From: an uncultured Ruminococcus sp.
GTDB taxonomy: Bacteria; Bacillota; Clostridia; Oscillospirales; Ruminococcaceae
NCBI GenBank assembly: GCA_900543105.1
Contig: UQQA01000015.1
Location: forward strand, 1-28,411
Direction of reading: 5' to 3'
DNA length: 28,411 nt
Each line of letters begins with the position of its first letter. Position 1 is the stretch's first letter. The notes under the pieces are model-generated. The model was not told the DNA's origin. It was given only the letters and a program-made list of their open reading frames with translations, and did no database searches. This document shows positions 7,022 to 15,031 of this stretch, one piece after another. Made by a program: the position numbers and the translations under genes.

Positions 7022-8467
7022 TTAATAAGCTTTGCCCCAGTAAACCATCTTCTTGGCAGGCTTGCCGCAGCATACGCACTTGTCGGAAAGGTTCTCCTGA
7101 GCAAATGGGATACATCTCGAACCAACACCCGTGAGTTCCTTTACCTTGTCCTCGCACTCTTCTTCGCCGCACCACATTGCCTTTACAAAGCCGTCGCCGT
7201 TCTTTTCAAGAGCTTCCTTGATCCCGTCAAGGCTTGTGCAGGAGTAGGTGTGCTTCTCGCGGTTTTCGAGAGCCTTTGCAAGCATTCCCTCGGGGATATC
7301 CTTTTCGAGCATTGCTGTGATCGTTTCAACAGCATTTTCAAGAGCAACGTCTTTCTTTTCACCGTTGTAACGTGTGCAGACAACGCACTTGTCGTTCTCG
7401 ATATCCTTGGGTCCGAGTTCAATTCTTACAGGAACGCCCTTCATTTCGTATTCGGAGAACTTCCAGCCGGGCGAGTTGTCACTGTCATCGACCTTTACTC
7501 TTACGCCTGCGGCTTTGAGCTTCTGAGCAACCTGATCTGCCACATCAAGAACGCCTTCCTTGTGCTGCTGGATAGGAATGATAACTGCCTGAACGGGCGC
7601 AACTGCAGGAGGAAGAACAAGTCCGCTGTTGTCGCCGTGGGTCATGATAACTGCGCCGATAAGACGTGTTGTAACGCCCCATGAGGTCTGGTGAGGATAT
7701 ACCTTTTTGTTTTCCTTGTCGGTGTACATAATATCGAATGCTCTTGCGAAGCCGTCACCGAAGTAGTGGGAAGTACCTGCCTGAAGTGCCTTTCCGTCAT
7801 GCATAAGAGCCTCGATAGCGTAGGTAGCTTCTGCGCCTGCGAACTTGTCGCTGTCGGTCTTTCTGCCCTTTACAACAGGCATTGCGAGCGATTTTTCGCA
7901 GAATTCGGCATAAACGTTGAGCATACGCTCTGTTTCTTCGATAGCCTCCTCAGCGGTAGCGTGGATAGTGTGACCCTCCTGCCAGAGGAACTCTCTTGAA
8001 CGGAGGAAAGGACGGGTGGTCTTTTCCCATCTTACAACTGATACCCACTGGTTGTAAAGCTTGGGGAGGTCACGGTAGGAGTGAACAATGTTGGAATAGT
8101 GTTCGCAGAAAAGCGTTTCGGAAGTAGGACGAACGCAAAGTCTGTCCTCGAGCTTTTCGTTGCCGCCCATTGTTACCCATGCAACTTCGGGAGCAAAGCC
8201 CTCAACGTGATCTTTTTCTTTCTGGAGAAGGCTCTCGGGGATAAACATAGGCATACAAACATTCTCGTGTCCTGTTGCCTTGAACATTCCGTCAAGGATA
8301 CGCTGGATATTTTCCCAGATAGCGTAGCCGTAAGGGCGGATCACCATACAGCCCTTTACAGAGGTGTATTCGATGAGTTCTGCCTTTTTGCAGATGTCGG
8401 TGTACCACTGAGCGAAGTCCTCGTCCATTGAGGTGATCTGCTCAACGAGCTTTTTTTCCTTTGCCAT
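7022..8467 (-). CDS. proS: Prolyl-tRNA synthetase, short editing-less (archaeal/eukaryotic-like) type
   Basis: A 481-residue class II aminoacyl-tRNA synthetase that charges tRNA-Pro in the cytoplasm. Class II motif 2 is visible as RWEKTTRPFLRSREFLWQEG, and TSETLF precedes it. The anticodon-binding domain follows (about 290-390). The C-terminal end has the zinc-type cysteine cluster (WCGEEECED, CVCCGK) and the terminal Tyr typical of the archaeal/eukaryotic-like form. It lacks the large editing insertion of the roughly 570-residue bacterial form. The ATG at 8467 is chosen because AAAGGAATG lies upstream. A longer frame to 8584 would overlap the preceding gene. It starts 7 bases after that gene, so it is in an operon with it. 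Confidence 0.95.
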   Translation of the reverse strand: MAKEKKLVEQITSMDEDFAQWYTDICKKAELIEYTSVKGCMVIRPYGYAIWENIQRILDGMFKATGHENVCMPMFIPESLLQKEKDHVEGFAPEVAWVTMGGNEKLEDRLCVRPTSETLFCEHYSNIVHSYRDLPKLYNQWVSVVRWEKTTRPFLRSREFLWQEGHTIHATAEEAIEETERMLNVYAEFCEKSLAMPVVKGRKTDSDKFAGAEATYAIEALMHDGKALQAGTSHYFGDGFARAFDIMYTDKENKKVYPHQTSWGVTTRLIGAVIMTHGDNSGLVLPPAVAPVQAVIIPIQQHKEGVLDVADQVAQKLKAAGVRVKVDDSDNSPGWKFSEYEMKGVPVRIELGPKDIENDKCVVCTRYNGEKKDVALENAVETITAMLEKDIPEGMLAKALENREKHTYSCTSLDGIKEALEKNGDGFVKAMWCGEEECEDKVKELTGVGSRCIPFAQENLSDKCVCCGKPAKKMVYWGKAY

Positions 8468-8474
8468 AAAAAAA

Positions 8475-8783
8475 TCATTCCTTTTCGTTATTTTTATTTT
8501 CTGTATTTTCCTTGTTTTCGCCGTTATCGGTGCTTTTAGGAGCTTCTTCTGCCGCTTCGTCAGGCTTTTCGCCCTCAAAAACACTTTTTACGGTATATTT
8601 TTCGCCGTTTTCAAGCGTTATCGAAGACGGACCGGGGTCTATCTTAGCTTTTCCGAATATCTTGTCGATAAACTTTGCAAGCTTTGGAGTAAAAACGGCT
8701 ATGAGCCAAATCAAAAGGAGTATTCCGACCATTCCAAGAGCAAGCTTCAGCATAAGATCAAAGGTCTCTTTGTTAAATGACAT
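8475..8783 (-). CDS. Single-helix membrane protein, OadG-like appearance
   Basis: A 102-residue protein with one N-terminal membrane helix (ALGMVGILLLIWLIAVF), a short basic segment, and a polar, acidic, Asn/Glu-rich C-terminal tail that is probably disordered. A strong ribosome binding site (AAAGGAGATG) supports the start at 8783. The pattern of one helix followed by a charged tail resembles the gamma subunit of sodium-pumping decarboxylases (OadG-like). No alpha or beta subunit genes are nearby, so the likeness may be only architectural. It is the first gene of an operon with proS. Confidence 0.7.
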   Translation of the reverse strand: MSFNKETFDLMLKLALGMVGILLLIWLIAVFTPKLAKFIDKIFGKAKIDPGPSSITLENGEKYTVKSVFEGEKPDEAAEEAPKSTDNGENKENTENKNNEKE

Positions 8784-8860
8784 TTATGCATCTCCTTTCA
8801 ATGGCTTTGTGCATATAATAATAGTGGAAAAAACTGCTCCCCGAATTTTTCCTTTCCCGA

Positions 8861-8895
8861 TGATTATTTTTGCATTTTCGGGCAAATAATAATCA
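8861..8895. promoter_or_regulatory. Imperfect palindrome upstream of mazF
   Basis: TGATTATTTTTGC (8861-8873) and GCAAATAATAATCA (8882-8895) are inverted repeats with one extra base. They end 34 bases before the mazF start, in the divergent gap between mazF and the membrane gene. It could be an operator or an mRNA hairpin. The role is inference. Confidence 0.4.
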
Positions 8896-8929
8896 CAGAA
8901 TAAATTTTATAAACAGGAGTTGTTTAAAA

Positions 8930-9277
8930 GTGACAGTCAGAAGGGGAGAAATCTATTACGCCGATCTAAGTCCCGTTGTCGGTTCGGAGCAGGGCGGAGT
9001 CCGTCCCGTACTTATCGTTCAGAACGACATCGGCAACAGCCATAGTCCGACCGTTATCGCAGCCGCAATAACGAGCCGTCAGGACAAATCGAAGCTGCCG
9101 ACCCATATCGGGATAAACGCTGCGACCTGCGGACTTTCCAAGGACAGCGTTGTGCTGCTCGAACAGATACGGACCATTGACAAAAAGCGCCTTAAAGAGA
9201 GAATGGGCGAGCTTGACCGACCGTCAATGTCGAGGATAAACAACGCCCTCTCCATAAGCTTCGGACTTGATTCGTAA
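8930..9277 (+). CDS. mazF: MazF/NdoA-family mRNA interferase toxin
   Basis: A 115-residue toxin of the MazF/PemK (EndoA/NdoA) family, which cleaves single-stranded mRNA at short sequence motifs. The N-terminal RRGEIYYADLSPVVGSEQGG, then RPVLIVQND and the SHSPTVIAAAITS block, are diagnostic of the family. Its length is nearly the same as Bacillus NdoA (116). The start is GTG at 8930, with AGGAG upstream; extending to 8870 adds a leader with no family resemblance. A clear terminator follows. The usual antitoxin gene immediately upstream is absent: only a divergent membrane gene and a 146-base gap are there. The antitoxin must be elsewhere or missing. Confidence 0.93.
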   Translation: MTVRRGEIYYADLSPVVGSEQGGVRPVLIVQNDIGNSHSPTVIAAAITSRQDKSKLPTHIGINAATCGLSKDSVVLLEQIRTIDKKRLKERMGELDRPSMSRINNALSISFGLDS

Positions 9278-9302
9278 TAGAATTTGTTTACAAAATGTAT
9301 CG

Positions 9303-9338
9303 ATATCCTCAGATATTACTCTGAGGATATTATTTTTT
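9303..9338 (+). terminator. Rho-independent terminator of mazF
   Basis: ATATCCTCAGA (9303-9313) pairs perfectly with TCTGAGGATAT (9320-9330), with a 6-base loop and a T-rich run (9331-9338). The last bases overlap the stop codon of the convergent alpha-galactosidase gene. Confidence 0.85.
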
Positions 9339-11604
9339 ACTGAACCCTGATGAAATGATACTTCACCGACTTGAAATCGCCGTCAACGGGGACGATGATT
9401 CCTGCGTTCATAAGTGCGGAACCGCTGTGGACTTCGCCCGTCTGCTCGTTCCTGTAACGTGCATTTTCGTCAAGACCCTTGAGCTTTATGCGTCTTGCAG
9501 GGAAGTTCGGTCTGCCGAGTACCTGAACGAATGTGAATATAGCTTCGGACTTGTCCTTTTCAACGAATATCCAAGCGTCCCAAGTCGTGTCCTTGAACAT
9601 ATTTCCGATGCGGTACTGGTCGCCCGTGCGGATAATGTGGTTGTATTTGTTGAATTCTGCGATCTGACCGGGGATAGCATCTCTGTCTTCCTGCGGGATC
9701 CTTGTAACATCAAGCTCATAGCCGAATGTTCCGACCATTGCAACGTCGCCTCTCGTAGCGAAAGGAGTTGTTCTGCCGACGGTGTGGTTGGGGCAGTCGG
9801 AAACGTGTGCACCCATAGCGGAAGCGGGATAGCACATTGAAGTGCCGTGCTGGATCTTCAAGCGCTCAATAGCGTCCGTGTCATCGGAGCACCAGATCTG
9901 CGGTGAGAAGTAGAGCATACCCGGATCGAATCTTGCGCCGCCGCCCGAGCAGTTTTCAAGGAGAATGTGCGGATAATCGGTCGTAAGGCGGTTCATAACG
10001 TCATAAACGCCGAGAACATATCTGTGCCAAAGCTCACGCTGGCGGTTTGCAGGGAGATATGTCGAGCCGATTTCGGTAAGCTGTCTGTTCATATCCCACT
10101 TGATGTATTCGATGTTCGCACTGTCGAGGACTTTCTTCATAAGTCCGTAGATATAGTCACGGACTTCCTTGTTGGAGTAGTCGAGAACGTACTGCTCACG
10201 GGACATTGACATCGGTCTGCCCTTTATCTGGATTGCCCAGTCGGGGTGAGCCTTGTAAAGTTCACTGTCGGGCGAGATCATCTCGGGTTCAAACCAGATG
10301 CCGAACTTCATTCCGAGCTTGTTTACTTCGTCAACGAGGTGCTTCAATCCGCCGTTTATCTTCTTTTCGTATACGAACCAGTCGCCGAGCGAGCTGTTGT
10401 CGGAATCTCTGTGACCGAACCAGCCGTCGTCCATAACGAGCATTTCAATGCCGAGCTGCGAAGCCTGCTTTGCGATGTCGATGAGCTTTTCCGTGTTAAA
10501 GTTGAAGTAGGTAGCTTCCCAGTTGTTGATGAGTATCGGGCGGCGCTTGTCCTTGTATTCGCCTCTGATGAGGTGCTGTCTGTAAAGGTCGTGGAAGGTT
10601 CTCGACATTTCGCCGATACCGTTCGAAGAGTGAACCATTACAACTTCGGGGGCTGCAAATTCTTCGCGCTTTTCAAGAAGCCAGTTGAAGTCGAAGTGGT
10701 TGATGCCCATTACAAAGCGGGTGTGCTTATGCTGTGTAACTTCTGCCTGTAAGAAGAAGTTTCCGCTGTAAACGAGGTTGAAGCCGAAAGCTTCGCCGAT
10801 GTCCTCGTCAGCGTTAGGCGAAACGAGAGCGCAGAACGGGTTGTTCTGGTGCGAGGATTCGCCCTTTACGGAGTCAACGCCCTGCTTGCCGTGGTGGAGA
10901 TGCGAGCGTTCGATAGCTCTTTCTCTTGCCCATGAGCCGTTGAGGGTGATAAGATCATAATCGGAAGATTCAAAATCAACGCAGGCGGAAAGAACACGTC
11001 TGATGTTGATGCTCTCGCTGCCGTTGTTTTTAAGGCGGACGCTTCGGGTGATAACGTCAAGGTCTTTGAATGCTGTGTAGATAAGCGTTGCTTCAAGTCC
11101 GCTCACCTTGTCAACGCAGGTAATTTCAAGCGTTGAAGCTTCGTTCCCGTCTGCAAAGGTTGCAGGGATAAAGCCGTCAGCCGTTTCGATCTTTGGCTTT
11201 CCGCCGTAGACCTTGTGCGAAACATAGCGAAGATCGCAGGTGGACATTCCTGCATTGTCCATTACCATAAGGCAAGGCTCTCTGTAGTCGCCCGTGCCGT
11301 GGCAGGGATATTCAAACGGTGTCGAATCCATTACCGTTCCTGCATCACGCGCATTGACTTTGAGCGTCCAGGGGTTTCTGTCAAGTGCGAGCAGGTAGGA
11401 AAGGTCATCGTCCTCGACCTTTTTGCCGAAATAAACGTGGGCAAGAAGTCCGCTTTCAAGTGCTGCGAAAGCATAGGTGGTGTTCTTTGCCTGAAGAGTG
11501 AACAGGGTCATATCCTCGGTGAAGTCCTCGTTCGAGTTAGTCTGCCATACATAGCGTGAGTAGACCTTGTTCAAGGGCTGTACTTTTATGTTTTCTGCTG
11601 CCAT
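9337..11604 (-). CDS. GH36 alpha-galactosidase
   Basis: A 755-residue glycoside hydrolase family 36 enzyme that releases terminal alpha-galactose from raffinose-family sugars and galactomannan fragments by a retaining mechanism. The first 330 residues form the beta-sandwich domain typical of GH36. The (beta/alpha)8 barrel follows with NNWEATYFNF and MLVMDDGWFGHRDSD. The nucleophile is D504 in KWDMNR and the acid/base is D574 in CSDDTDAIERL. Their spacing of 70 residues agrees with characterised family members as I recall them. There is no signal peptide, so it should act on imported oligosaccharides in the cytoplasm. GGAGG lies upstream of the ATG at 11604. No transporter is adjacent, so it may be a single-gene unit, separated from the flippase gene by a fold-back element. 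Confidence 0.95.
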   Translation of the reverse strand: MAAENIKVQPLNKVYSRYVWQTNSNEDFTEDMTLFTLQAKNTTYAFAALESGLLAHVYFGKKVEDDDLSYLLALDRNPWTLKVNARDAGTVMDSTPFEYPCHGTGDYREPCLMVMDNAGMSTCDLRYVSHKVYGGKPKIETADGFIPATFADGNEASTLEITCVDKVSGLEATLIYTAFKDLDVITRSVRLKNNGSESINIRRVLSACVDFESSDYDLITLNGSWARERAIERSHLHHGKQGVDSVKGESSHQNNPFCALVSPNADEDIGEAFGFNLVYSGNFFLQAEVTQHKHTRFVMGINHFDFNWLLEKREEFAAPEVVMVHSSNGIGEMSRTFHDLYRQHLIRGEYKDKRRPILINNWEATYFNFNTEKLIDIAKQASQLGIEMLVMDDGWFGHRDSDNSSLGDWFVYEKKINGGLKHLVDEVNKLGMKFGIWFEPEMISPDSELYKAHPDWAIQIKGRPMSMSREQYVLDYSNKEVRDYIYGLMKKVLDSANIEYIKWDMNRQLTEIGSTYLPANRQRELWHRYVLGVYDVMNRLTTDYPHILLENCSGGGARFDPGMLYFSPQIWCSDDTDAIERLKIQHGTSMCYPASAMGAHVSDCPNHTVGRTTPFATRGDVAMVGTFGYELDVTRIPQEDRDAIPGQIAEFNKYNHIIRTGDQYRIGNMFKDTTWDAWIFVEKDKSEAIFTFVQVLGRPNFPARRIKLKGLDENARYRNEQTGEVHSGSALMNAGIIVPVDGDFKSVKYHFIRVQ

Positions 11605-11626
11605 AGATTTTTTCCTCCGTAAATAA

Positions 11627-11743
11627 TACTAATTTTTAATCAAAGTGTAGACAAAAAATCGGCGCAAAAGCCATATAAACCTGTTATTAACAGCTACGGG
11701 CTTTTGCTTGATTTTTTGTACACTTTCAGTTTAAAAATTAGTA
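11627..11743. mobile_element. 117-bp fold-back element (MITE-like), second type
   Basis: The ends are TACTAATTTTTAA / TTAAAAATTAGTA, and TAA flanks both sides (11624-11626 and 11744-11746). Complementarity extends almost through the whole unit, including AAAGTGTA and CAAAAAATC blocks, with a CTGTTA/TAACAG centre. The same centre occurs in the partial element at 1076. It fills the gap between the flippase gene and the alpha-galactosidase gene and could also act as a transcriptional hairpin. Confidence 0.8.
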
Positions 11744-11757
11744 TAAAGGTAGCGTCC

Positions 11758-13179
11758 TTATCTGACTTTTTTCTTTCTTTTTACTGTGATAAAGTTTCTG
11801 AGCGTGCTTAAAACTGCATCAAAATTGAATACGGCTGCTGCGATGAACAGTACGATAAGCTGAACATATTCAGCCTTCGGCTCGGTGATGGCGACGATAG
11901 CCATATATCCGACAACGATCACATTAACGATCATCTTGAACCAGTTTATCGGGAATTTCACATAGCTTCTCGTGTCGAAAACACGGACCATAAAGCAGGC
12001 GAAATATGCCGTCATTGTTGCTATAGCCGCTCCGTAAGCACCAAGACGGGGTATGAGCAGGATATCGAGCACGATGTTCACAACTGCCGCAACGATGCTC
12101 GTAACCATTGAGTTCACCGACTTCTTGCGAACATTGTATATGCTCGAAAGGAACTGGCAAAGGCACTGGAATATCATCGCTATAATAAGTATCGGGGTGT
12201 AATGATAACCGAAAACGAAGTTCTTTTCGGGATCGTTGTCAACGAGGATATAGGTGAAAGGCTTTACGATCATAATAAGTCCTGCCGCCGCAATGAACAG
12301 CAGCGAGGAATAAGCACCATAGACCTGATCATAATAACCCGAAAGGTCGCTGTCGTCCTTGTTTTCGATAGCGGACATCTGCCAAGCCTGATAGAACAGC
12401 GTCGTTACGAGCAAAAGCAGGGTCGGTATCTTGTGCGCCGCGCTGTAAATTCCGTTTTCCGCACTGCTCACCATTGCAATGACGAAATATCTGTCCGAAG
12501 CGGAGGTTATCCACCATAAAATATATGTCGGAACGAGCGGAAGCGAATATTTGATGATCTCTTTGAAAAGCGACTTGTCGAGCGACTTTATATCGAAGAA
12601 TTTGTAAAGCTCCGATATAACGATAAGTCCCAGAAGCGAAAGTGCGTCCGAAATTATTATCGAGCAGACATATCCCGTAACGCCGAGGTCGAATTTCAGC
12701 AGGAGGATAAGATTGCTCACTACTATTATTAATGTAGAAAAAATTCCGTCAACAGCAAAAAGCTTTACAAGCCCTCTCGCCCTGACAAAGCTCGCTGCAA
12801 GCTGCTTGAACGATGAGAAAAAGCAGTAAACGAACAGCAGCAGACCATACCCTCTGAACGCTTCAAGGCTGTTTATCAAAGGCGTGAACAGCAGAAGCAC
12901 CGCAAGGCCGCCTGCCGTCGTTGTCAGGGCGATGGTGTAGATCTTCTTGTTGTCATAAGCCTTGTCAATGCCGAAGCGGATAAGCGCATCCGCCATAGAG
13001 AGCGTTACAATAGGGTAAATAACGTTCGCCGCCTGATAAAGCAGGTCAGCCGTGCCGTACTGCTCGGTCGTCATGCAGCCCGTGTAAAGGCGGACGAGAA
13101 TAAAGCTTAAAAGCTTTGAACCGAAAGTGCCTATCGCAAAGATGAGAGTGTTGTTCAGAAGCTTCTGGTATTTATTCAT
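11758..13179 (-). CDS. Oligosaccharide flippase, Wzx/PST (MATE-like MVF superfamily)
   Basis: A 473-residue polytopic membrane protein with about 12-14 helices, of the polysaccharide biosynthesis exporter type that flips lipid-linked sugar repeat units across the membrane. The N-terminal segment (LIFAIGTFGSKLLSFILVRL followed by YGTADLL) is typical of the family. Its length matches the norm. AAGGAG lies 11 bases before the ATG at 13179 and overlaps the stop of the 43-residue gene upstream, which suggests coupled translation. No glycosyltransferase genes are adjacent, so its substrate cannot be told. A spore-related or general MATE-like exporter is an alternative, though less likely. Confidence 0.85.
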   Translation of the reverse strand: MNKYQKLLNNTLIFAIGTFGSKLLSFILVRLYTGCMTTEQYGTADLLYQAANVIYPIVTLSMADALIRFGIDKAYDNKKIYTIALTTTAGGLAVLLLFTPLINSLEAFRGYGLLLFVYCFFSSFKQLAASFVRARGLVKLFAVDGIFSTLIIVVSNLILLLKFDLGVTGYVCSIIISDALSLLGLIVISELYKFFDIKSLDKSLFKEIIKYSLPLVPTYILWWITSASDRYFVIAMVSSAENGIYSAAHKIPTLLLLVTTLFYQAWQMSAIENKDDSDLSGYYDQVYGAYSSLLFIAAAGLIMIVKPFTYILVDNDPEKNFVFGYHYTPILIIAMIFQCLCQFLSSIYNVRKKSVNSMVTSIVAAVVNIVLDILLIPRLGAYGAAIATMTAYFACFMVRVFDTRSYVKFPINWFKMIVNVIVVGYMAIVAITEPKAEYVQLIVLFIAAAVFNFDAVLSTLRNFITVKRKKKVR

Positions 13180-13194
13180 AGCAGAAAAAGCTCC

Positions 13195-13326
13195 TTAAAG
13201 ATCGATATATTTTTTATCTGTGAGGTTAAGTATCTCGAAGGCGACCTTTACAAGAGCGACGCCGCCCATAGCGACAGCGACGAGCCAAAGACCTCTCCAG
13301 AATGTTTTTGACTGAGTAAGCTTCAT
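13195..13326 (-). CDS. 43-residue membrane peptide gene upstream of the flippase
   Basis: A short ORF beginning MKLTQSKTFWRGLWLVAVAM and ending KKYIDL. It has a basic N-terminus, one membrane helix (about residues 12-32) and a polar tail. AAGGAGG, a near-perfect ribosome binding site, lies nine bases before the ATG at 13326. An extended minus-10 promoter is located about 40 bases upstream. The stop codon sits within the ribosome binding site of the flippase gene, so the two are probably translationally linked. It may be a small accessory subunit of the transporter or a leader peptide. I recognise no family. Confidence 0.75.
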   Translation of the reverse strand: MKLTQSKTFWRGLWLVAVAMGGVALVKVAFEILNLTDKKYIDL

Positions 13327-13362
13327 AAAAAATTTCCTCCTTACGTTTGTCAATACACATCT

Positions 13363-13371
13363 ATTATAACA
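13363..13371 (-). promoter_or_regulatory. Extended minus-10 promoter for the flippase operon
   Basis: Read on the minus strand, TGTTATAAT is a consensus extended minus-10 (TGnTATAAT). No good minus-35 is seen 17 bases upstream. The 43-residue gene starts about 37 bases downstream. Confidence 0.6.
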
Positions 13372-13406
13372 TACTATTCCGCAAAATAAAAGGGGTTTTT
13401 AAAAAT

Positions 13407-13636
13407 AATTCGGAATTAGGAATTCGGAATGCGGAATTAGCTGTGTTCCGTTAGCTTACAACAAAAATCGTGGGGCGAATTTTCTGTAAAGGACGGACTT
13501 TCGGCGAATTTATAATAAAACAGACCTGTTTTAAAGGAATATCCATTAAAAACAGGTCTGTTCGTTCGCTTTAGAATGTCTTACGGTAATTTGCGGAACA
13601 AAATAATTCCGCATTCCGAATTCCTAATTCCGAATT
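13407..13636. repeat. 230-bp cassette with 33-bp heptamer inverted repeats
   Basis: Positions 13407-13439 are the exact reverse complement of 13604-13636. Both arms consist of about five degenerate heptamers (AATTCGG, AATTAGG, AATTCGG, AATGCGG, AATTA). The interior holds a terminator-like hairpin at 13519-13562 and no gene. The right arm ends two bases before the stop codon of the lipoprotein gene. It accounts for nearly all of the 312-base gap between the lipoprotein and the 43-residue gene. Confidence 0.85.
13519..13562 (-). terminator. Probable terminator of the Asn-rich lipoprotein gene
   Basis: AACAGACCTGTTTT (13519-13532) and AAAACAGGTCTGTT (13549-13562) are perfect inverted repeats. 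On the minus strand the stem is followed by TTTATTATA. A similar ACCTGTTTT stem is used at 22157-22201. Confidence 0.65.
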
Positions 13637-13638
13637 CG

Positions 13639-14001
13639 TCAGAAAACGTCCCTTACGATGTCCTCTGCGCCTGTGACAACATCATTTACAATGTCGCCTG
13701 CATCGGTAACAACATCTTCGATGAAACCGTCGCCGTCAACATCGCCTGTGATGCGGGTAGTGCCGTTGGTTTCGTTCTTGTTTTCGTTGTTGTTATTGCT
13801 GTTGGCGTTGTTGGTGCTGCTGACGTTGTTGTTTCCGTTGGCATTGCCGTTCGCGCCGTTCTGTGTTGCTGCCTGCGATGAATTCGTTGTTGTTGAGGAT
13901 GTTCCGCTGTTTGTGTTTGTATTGTTATCAGCTCTTCCGCAGCCTGTGAATGCGAGCACTGCCGAGAGTGCAGCTGCAGCTATGAGTGCCTTTTTTCTCA
14001 T
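13639..14001 (-). CDS. Low-complexity Asn/Thr/Ser-rich lipoprotein
   Basis: A 120-residue lipoprotein. A signal peptide ends in the lipobox FTGC, followed by about 65 residues dominated by Asn, Thr, Ser and Gly. A C-terminal piece contains GDVDGDGF, which looks like a single calcium-binding loop, and a repeat-like DIVxDVV segment. AAGGGG is placed six bases before the ATG at 14001. The low-complexity stretch probably acts as a flexible spacer through the wall. The GDVDGDG motif resembles part of a dockerin or thrombospondin type 3 loop, but a second repeat is lacking, so it is not called a dockerin. No function is recognised. Confidence 0.75.
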   Translation of the reverse strand: MRKKALIAAAALSAVLAFTGCGRADNNTNTNSGTSSTTTNSSQAATQNGANGNANGNNNVSSTNNANSNNNNENKNETNGTTRITGDVDGDGFIEDVVTDAGDIVNDVVTGAEDIVRDVF

Positions 14002-14055
14002 TTTTTCCCCTTTCCGACAAAGCTCTGCTCCTTTGCCGAGTGGATTTATGCTTAT

Positions 14056-14084
14056 ACTATATAAAATGCAAAATAAAATGCAAA
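14056..14084 (-). promoter_or_regulatory. Possible promoter of the Asn-rich lipoprotein gene
   Basis: On the minus strand, TTTGCA (14079-14084) and TATAGT (14056-14061) are separated by 17 bases. The match is moderate. Confidence 0.4.
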
Positions 14085-14396
14085 CCCCGTTTATGCTGAA
14101 ATGCTTCAGCGCTGATTTTTCATCAGTGACTTTATTTTGTCCGAAAAAATTTATAGTATTCGGGAAAAATTTTTTTCTTCTTTATGCCAAAAATGATTTA
14201 CTTAGAGTATATTTTGAATTAAATATTCAGATTGTAAAGTTATTTAAATTCAATTGGTGTGAAAAATGCACATTTGATATGCTTAAAAATAAAATTATGT
14301 TGTGCAAGGTTACAAAAGTAGATTATTTTTGCAACAAAATGAGCTTTTTTTGCCACTTATTATATGACAGGTCTTTTAAAGGAAAAGATTTTGTGG
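14085..14396. other. AT-rich gap with no gene
   Basis: This stretch between the divergent lipoprotein and sigma-factor genes is strongly AT-rich, unlike the flanking coding DNA. It contains several A/T tracts but no credible ORF, tRNA or recognisable riboswitch. It probably holds upstream promoter elements for the sigma-factor operon. Confidence 0.5.
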
Positions 14397-14402
14397 TATA
14401 AT
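14397..14402 (+). promoter_or_regulatory. Extended minus-10 promoter of the sigma-factor operon
   Basis: TGGTATAAT gives a consensus extended minus-10 with TATAAT at 14397-14402. The minus-35 region (about TTTTAA) is poor. The sigma-factor start codon is 50 bases downstream. Confidence 0.55.
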
Positions 14403-14451
14403 GTTATTATTGATTATTCTGACCATTTGGCAGATAAGAGGTGATAACAGC

Positions 14452-15012
14452 TTGAAACACTCCGGCACTACAGATAATAAAGATATAGATTTCGACAGGT
14501 GCGTGGAAATGGCAAGAGCAGGCGACCCCGATTCTTTTGCGCAGCTCTATGCTTTGGTCTACAAGGACTTATACCGCATTGCTTTAATAAACCTGAACAA
14601 TAATCAGCATGACGCTTCCGATGTGGTTAGCGACACAGTCCTGGAGGCATATTCTTCCATTAAAAATTTAAGAGATGAAAAAGCATTCAAAAGCTGGATA
14701 ATTAAAATTCTCGCTGCAAAGATAAAAAGAAAGCAGAAAGAATATATACAGAAAAATAATTTCAGCAATGAGCTCGATATTCTCGACAGTGTAGAACAAG
14801 AGAAATCCGATGAGATAAACTACAGCGGATTGGAAGTTATGGAGGAGTTTGCCAAACTGGACGAGGAAGACAGACTTGTATTATCGCTCGGCGTTGTTTC
14901 GGGCTACAAAAGCGAAGAGATCGCCAAAATGCTCGGTATGTCTGCAAATACCGTTCGTTCAAAGGCGGCACGCGCTAAACTGAAGCTCAAACAGCTGCTG
15001 ACGGAACGCTGA
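14452..15012 (+). CDS. ECF-type RNA polymerase sigma factor
   Basis: A 186-residue sigma-70 family factor of the extracytoplasmic function type. Region 2 lies around residues 15-85 (FAQLYALVYKDLYRIAL, then DASDVVSDTVLEAY). Region 4 is at the C-terminus, with EEIAKMLGMSANTVRSKAAR as its helix-turn-helix. The start is taken as TTG at 14452, because AAGAGGTG ends eight bases before it; an in-frame ATG at 14401 has no ribosome binding site and overlaps the promoter. The next gene, 19 bases later, encodes a membrane-anchored protein that probably acts as its anti-sigma factor. The target regulon is unknown. Confidence 0.9.
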   Translation: MKHSGTTDNKDIDFDRCVEMARAGDPDSFAQLYALVYKDLYRIALINLNNNQHDASDVVSDTVLEAYSSIKNLRDEKAFKSWIIKILAAKIKRKQKEYIQKNNFSNELDILDSVEQEKSDEINYSGLEVMEEFAKLDEEDRLVLSLGVVSGYKSEEIAKMLGMSANTVRSKAARAKLKLKQLLTER

Positions 15013-15031
15013 TGGAAAGGAGGTTGGAATC

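Noticed and set aside
13639..14001. A dockerin in the Asn-rich lipoprotein, suggested by GDVDGDGF
   Set aside because: Only one calcium-loop-like segment is present. A dockerin needs two, with conserved linker residues.
14085..14396. A riboswitch or small RNA in the AT-rich gap before the sigma factor
   Set aside because: No conserved riboswitch core and no strong hairpin with a T-run could be recognised by eye.
13658..14401. A 247-residue plus-strand ORF across the lipoprotein gene
   Set aside because: It is the opposite strand of the Asn-rich lipoprotein plus an AT-rich intergenic region. Its Leu/Val/Ser-rich composition follows from the Asn-rich codons, and it lacks a ribosome binding site.
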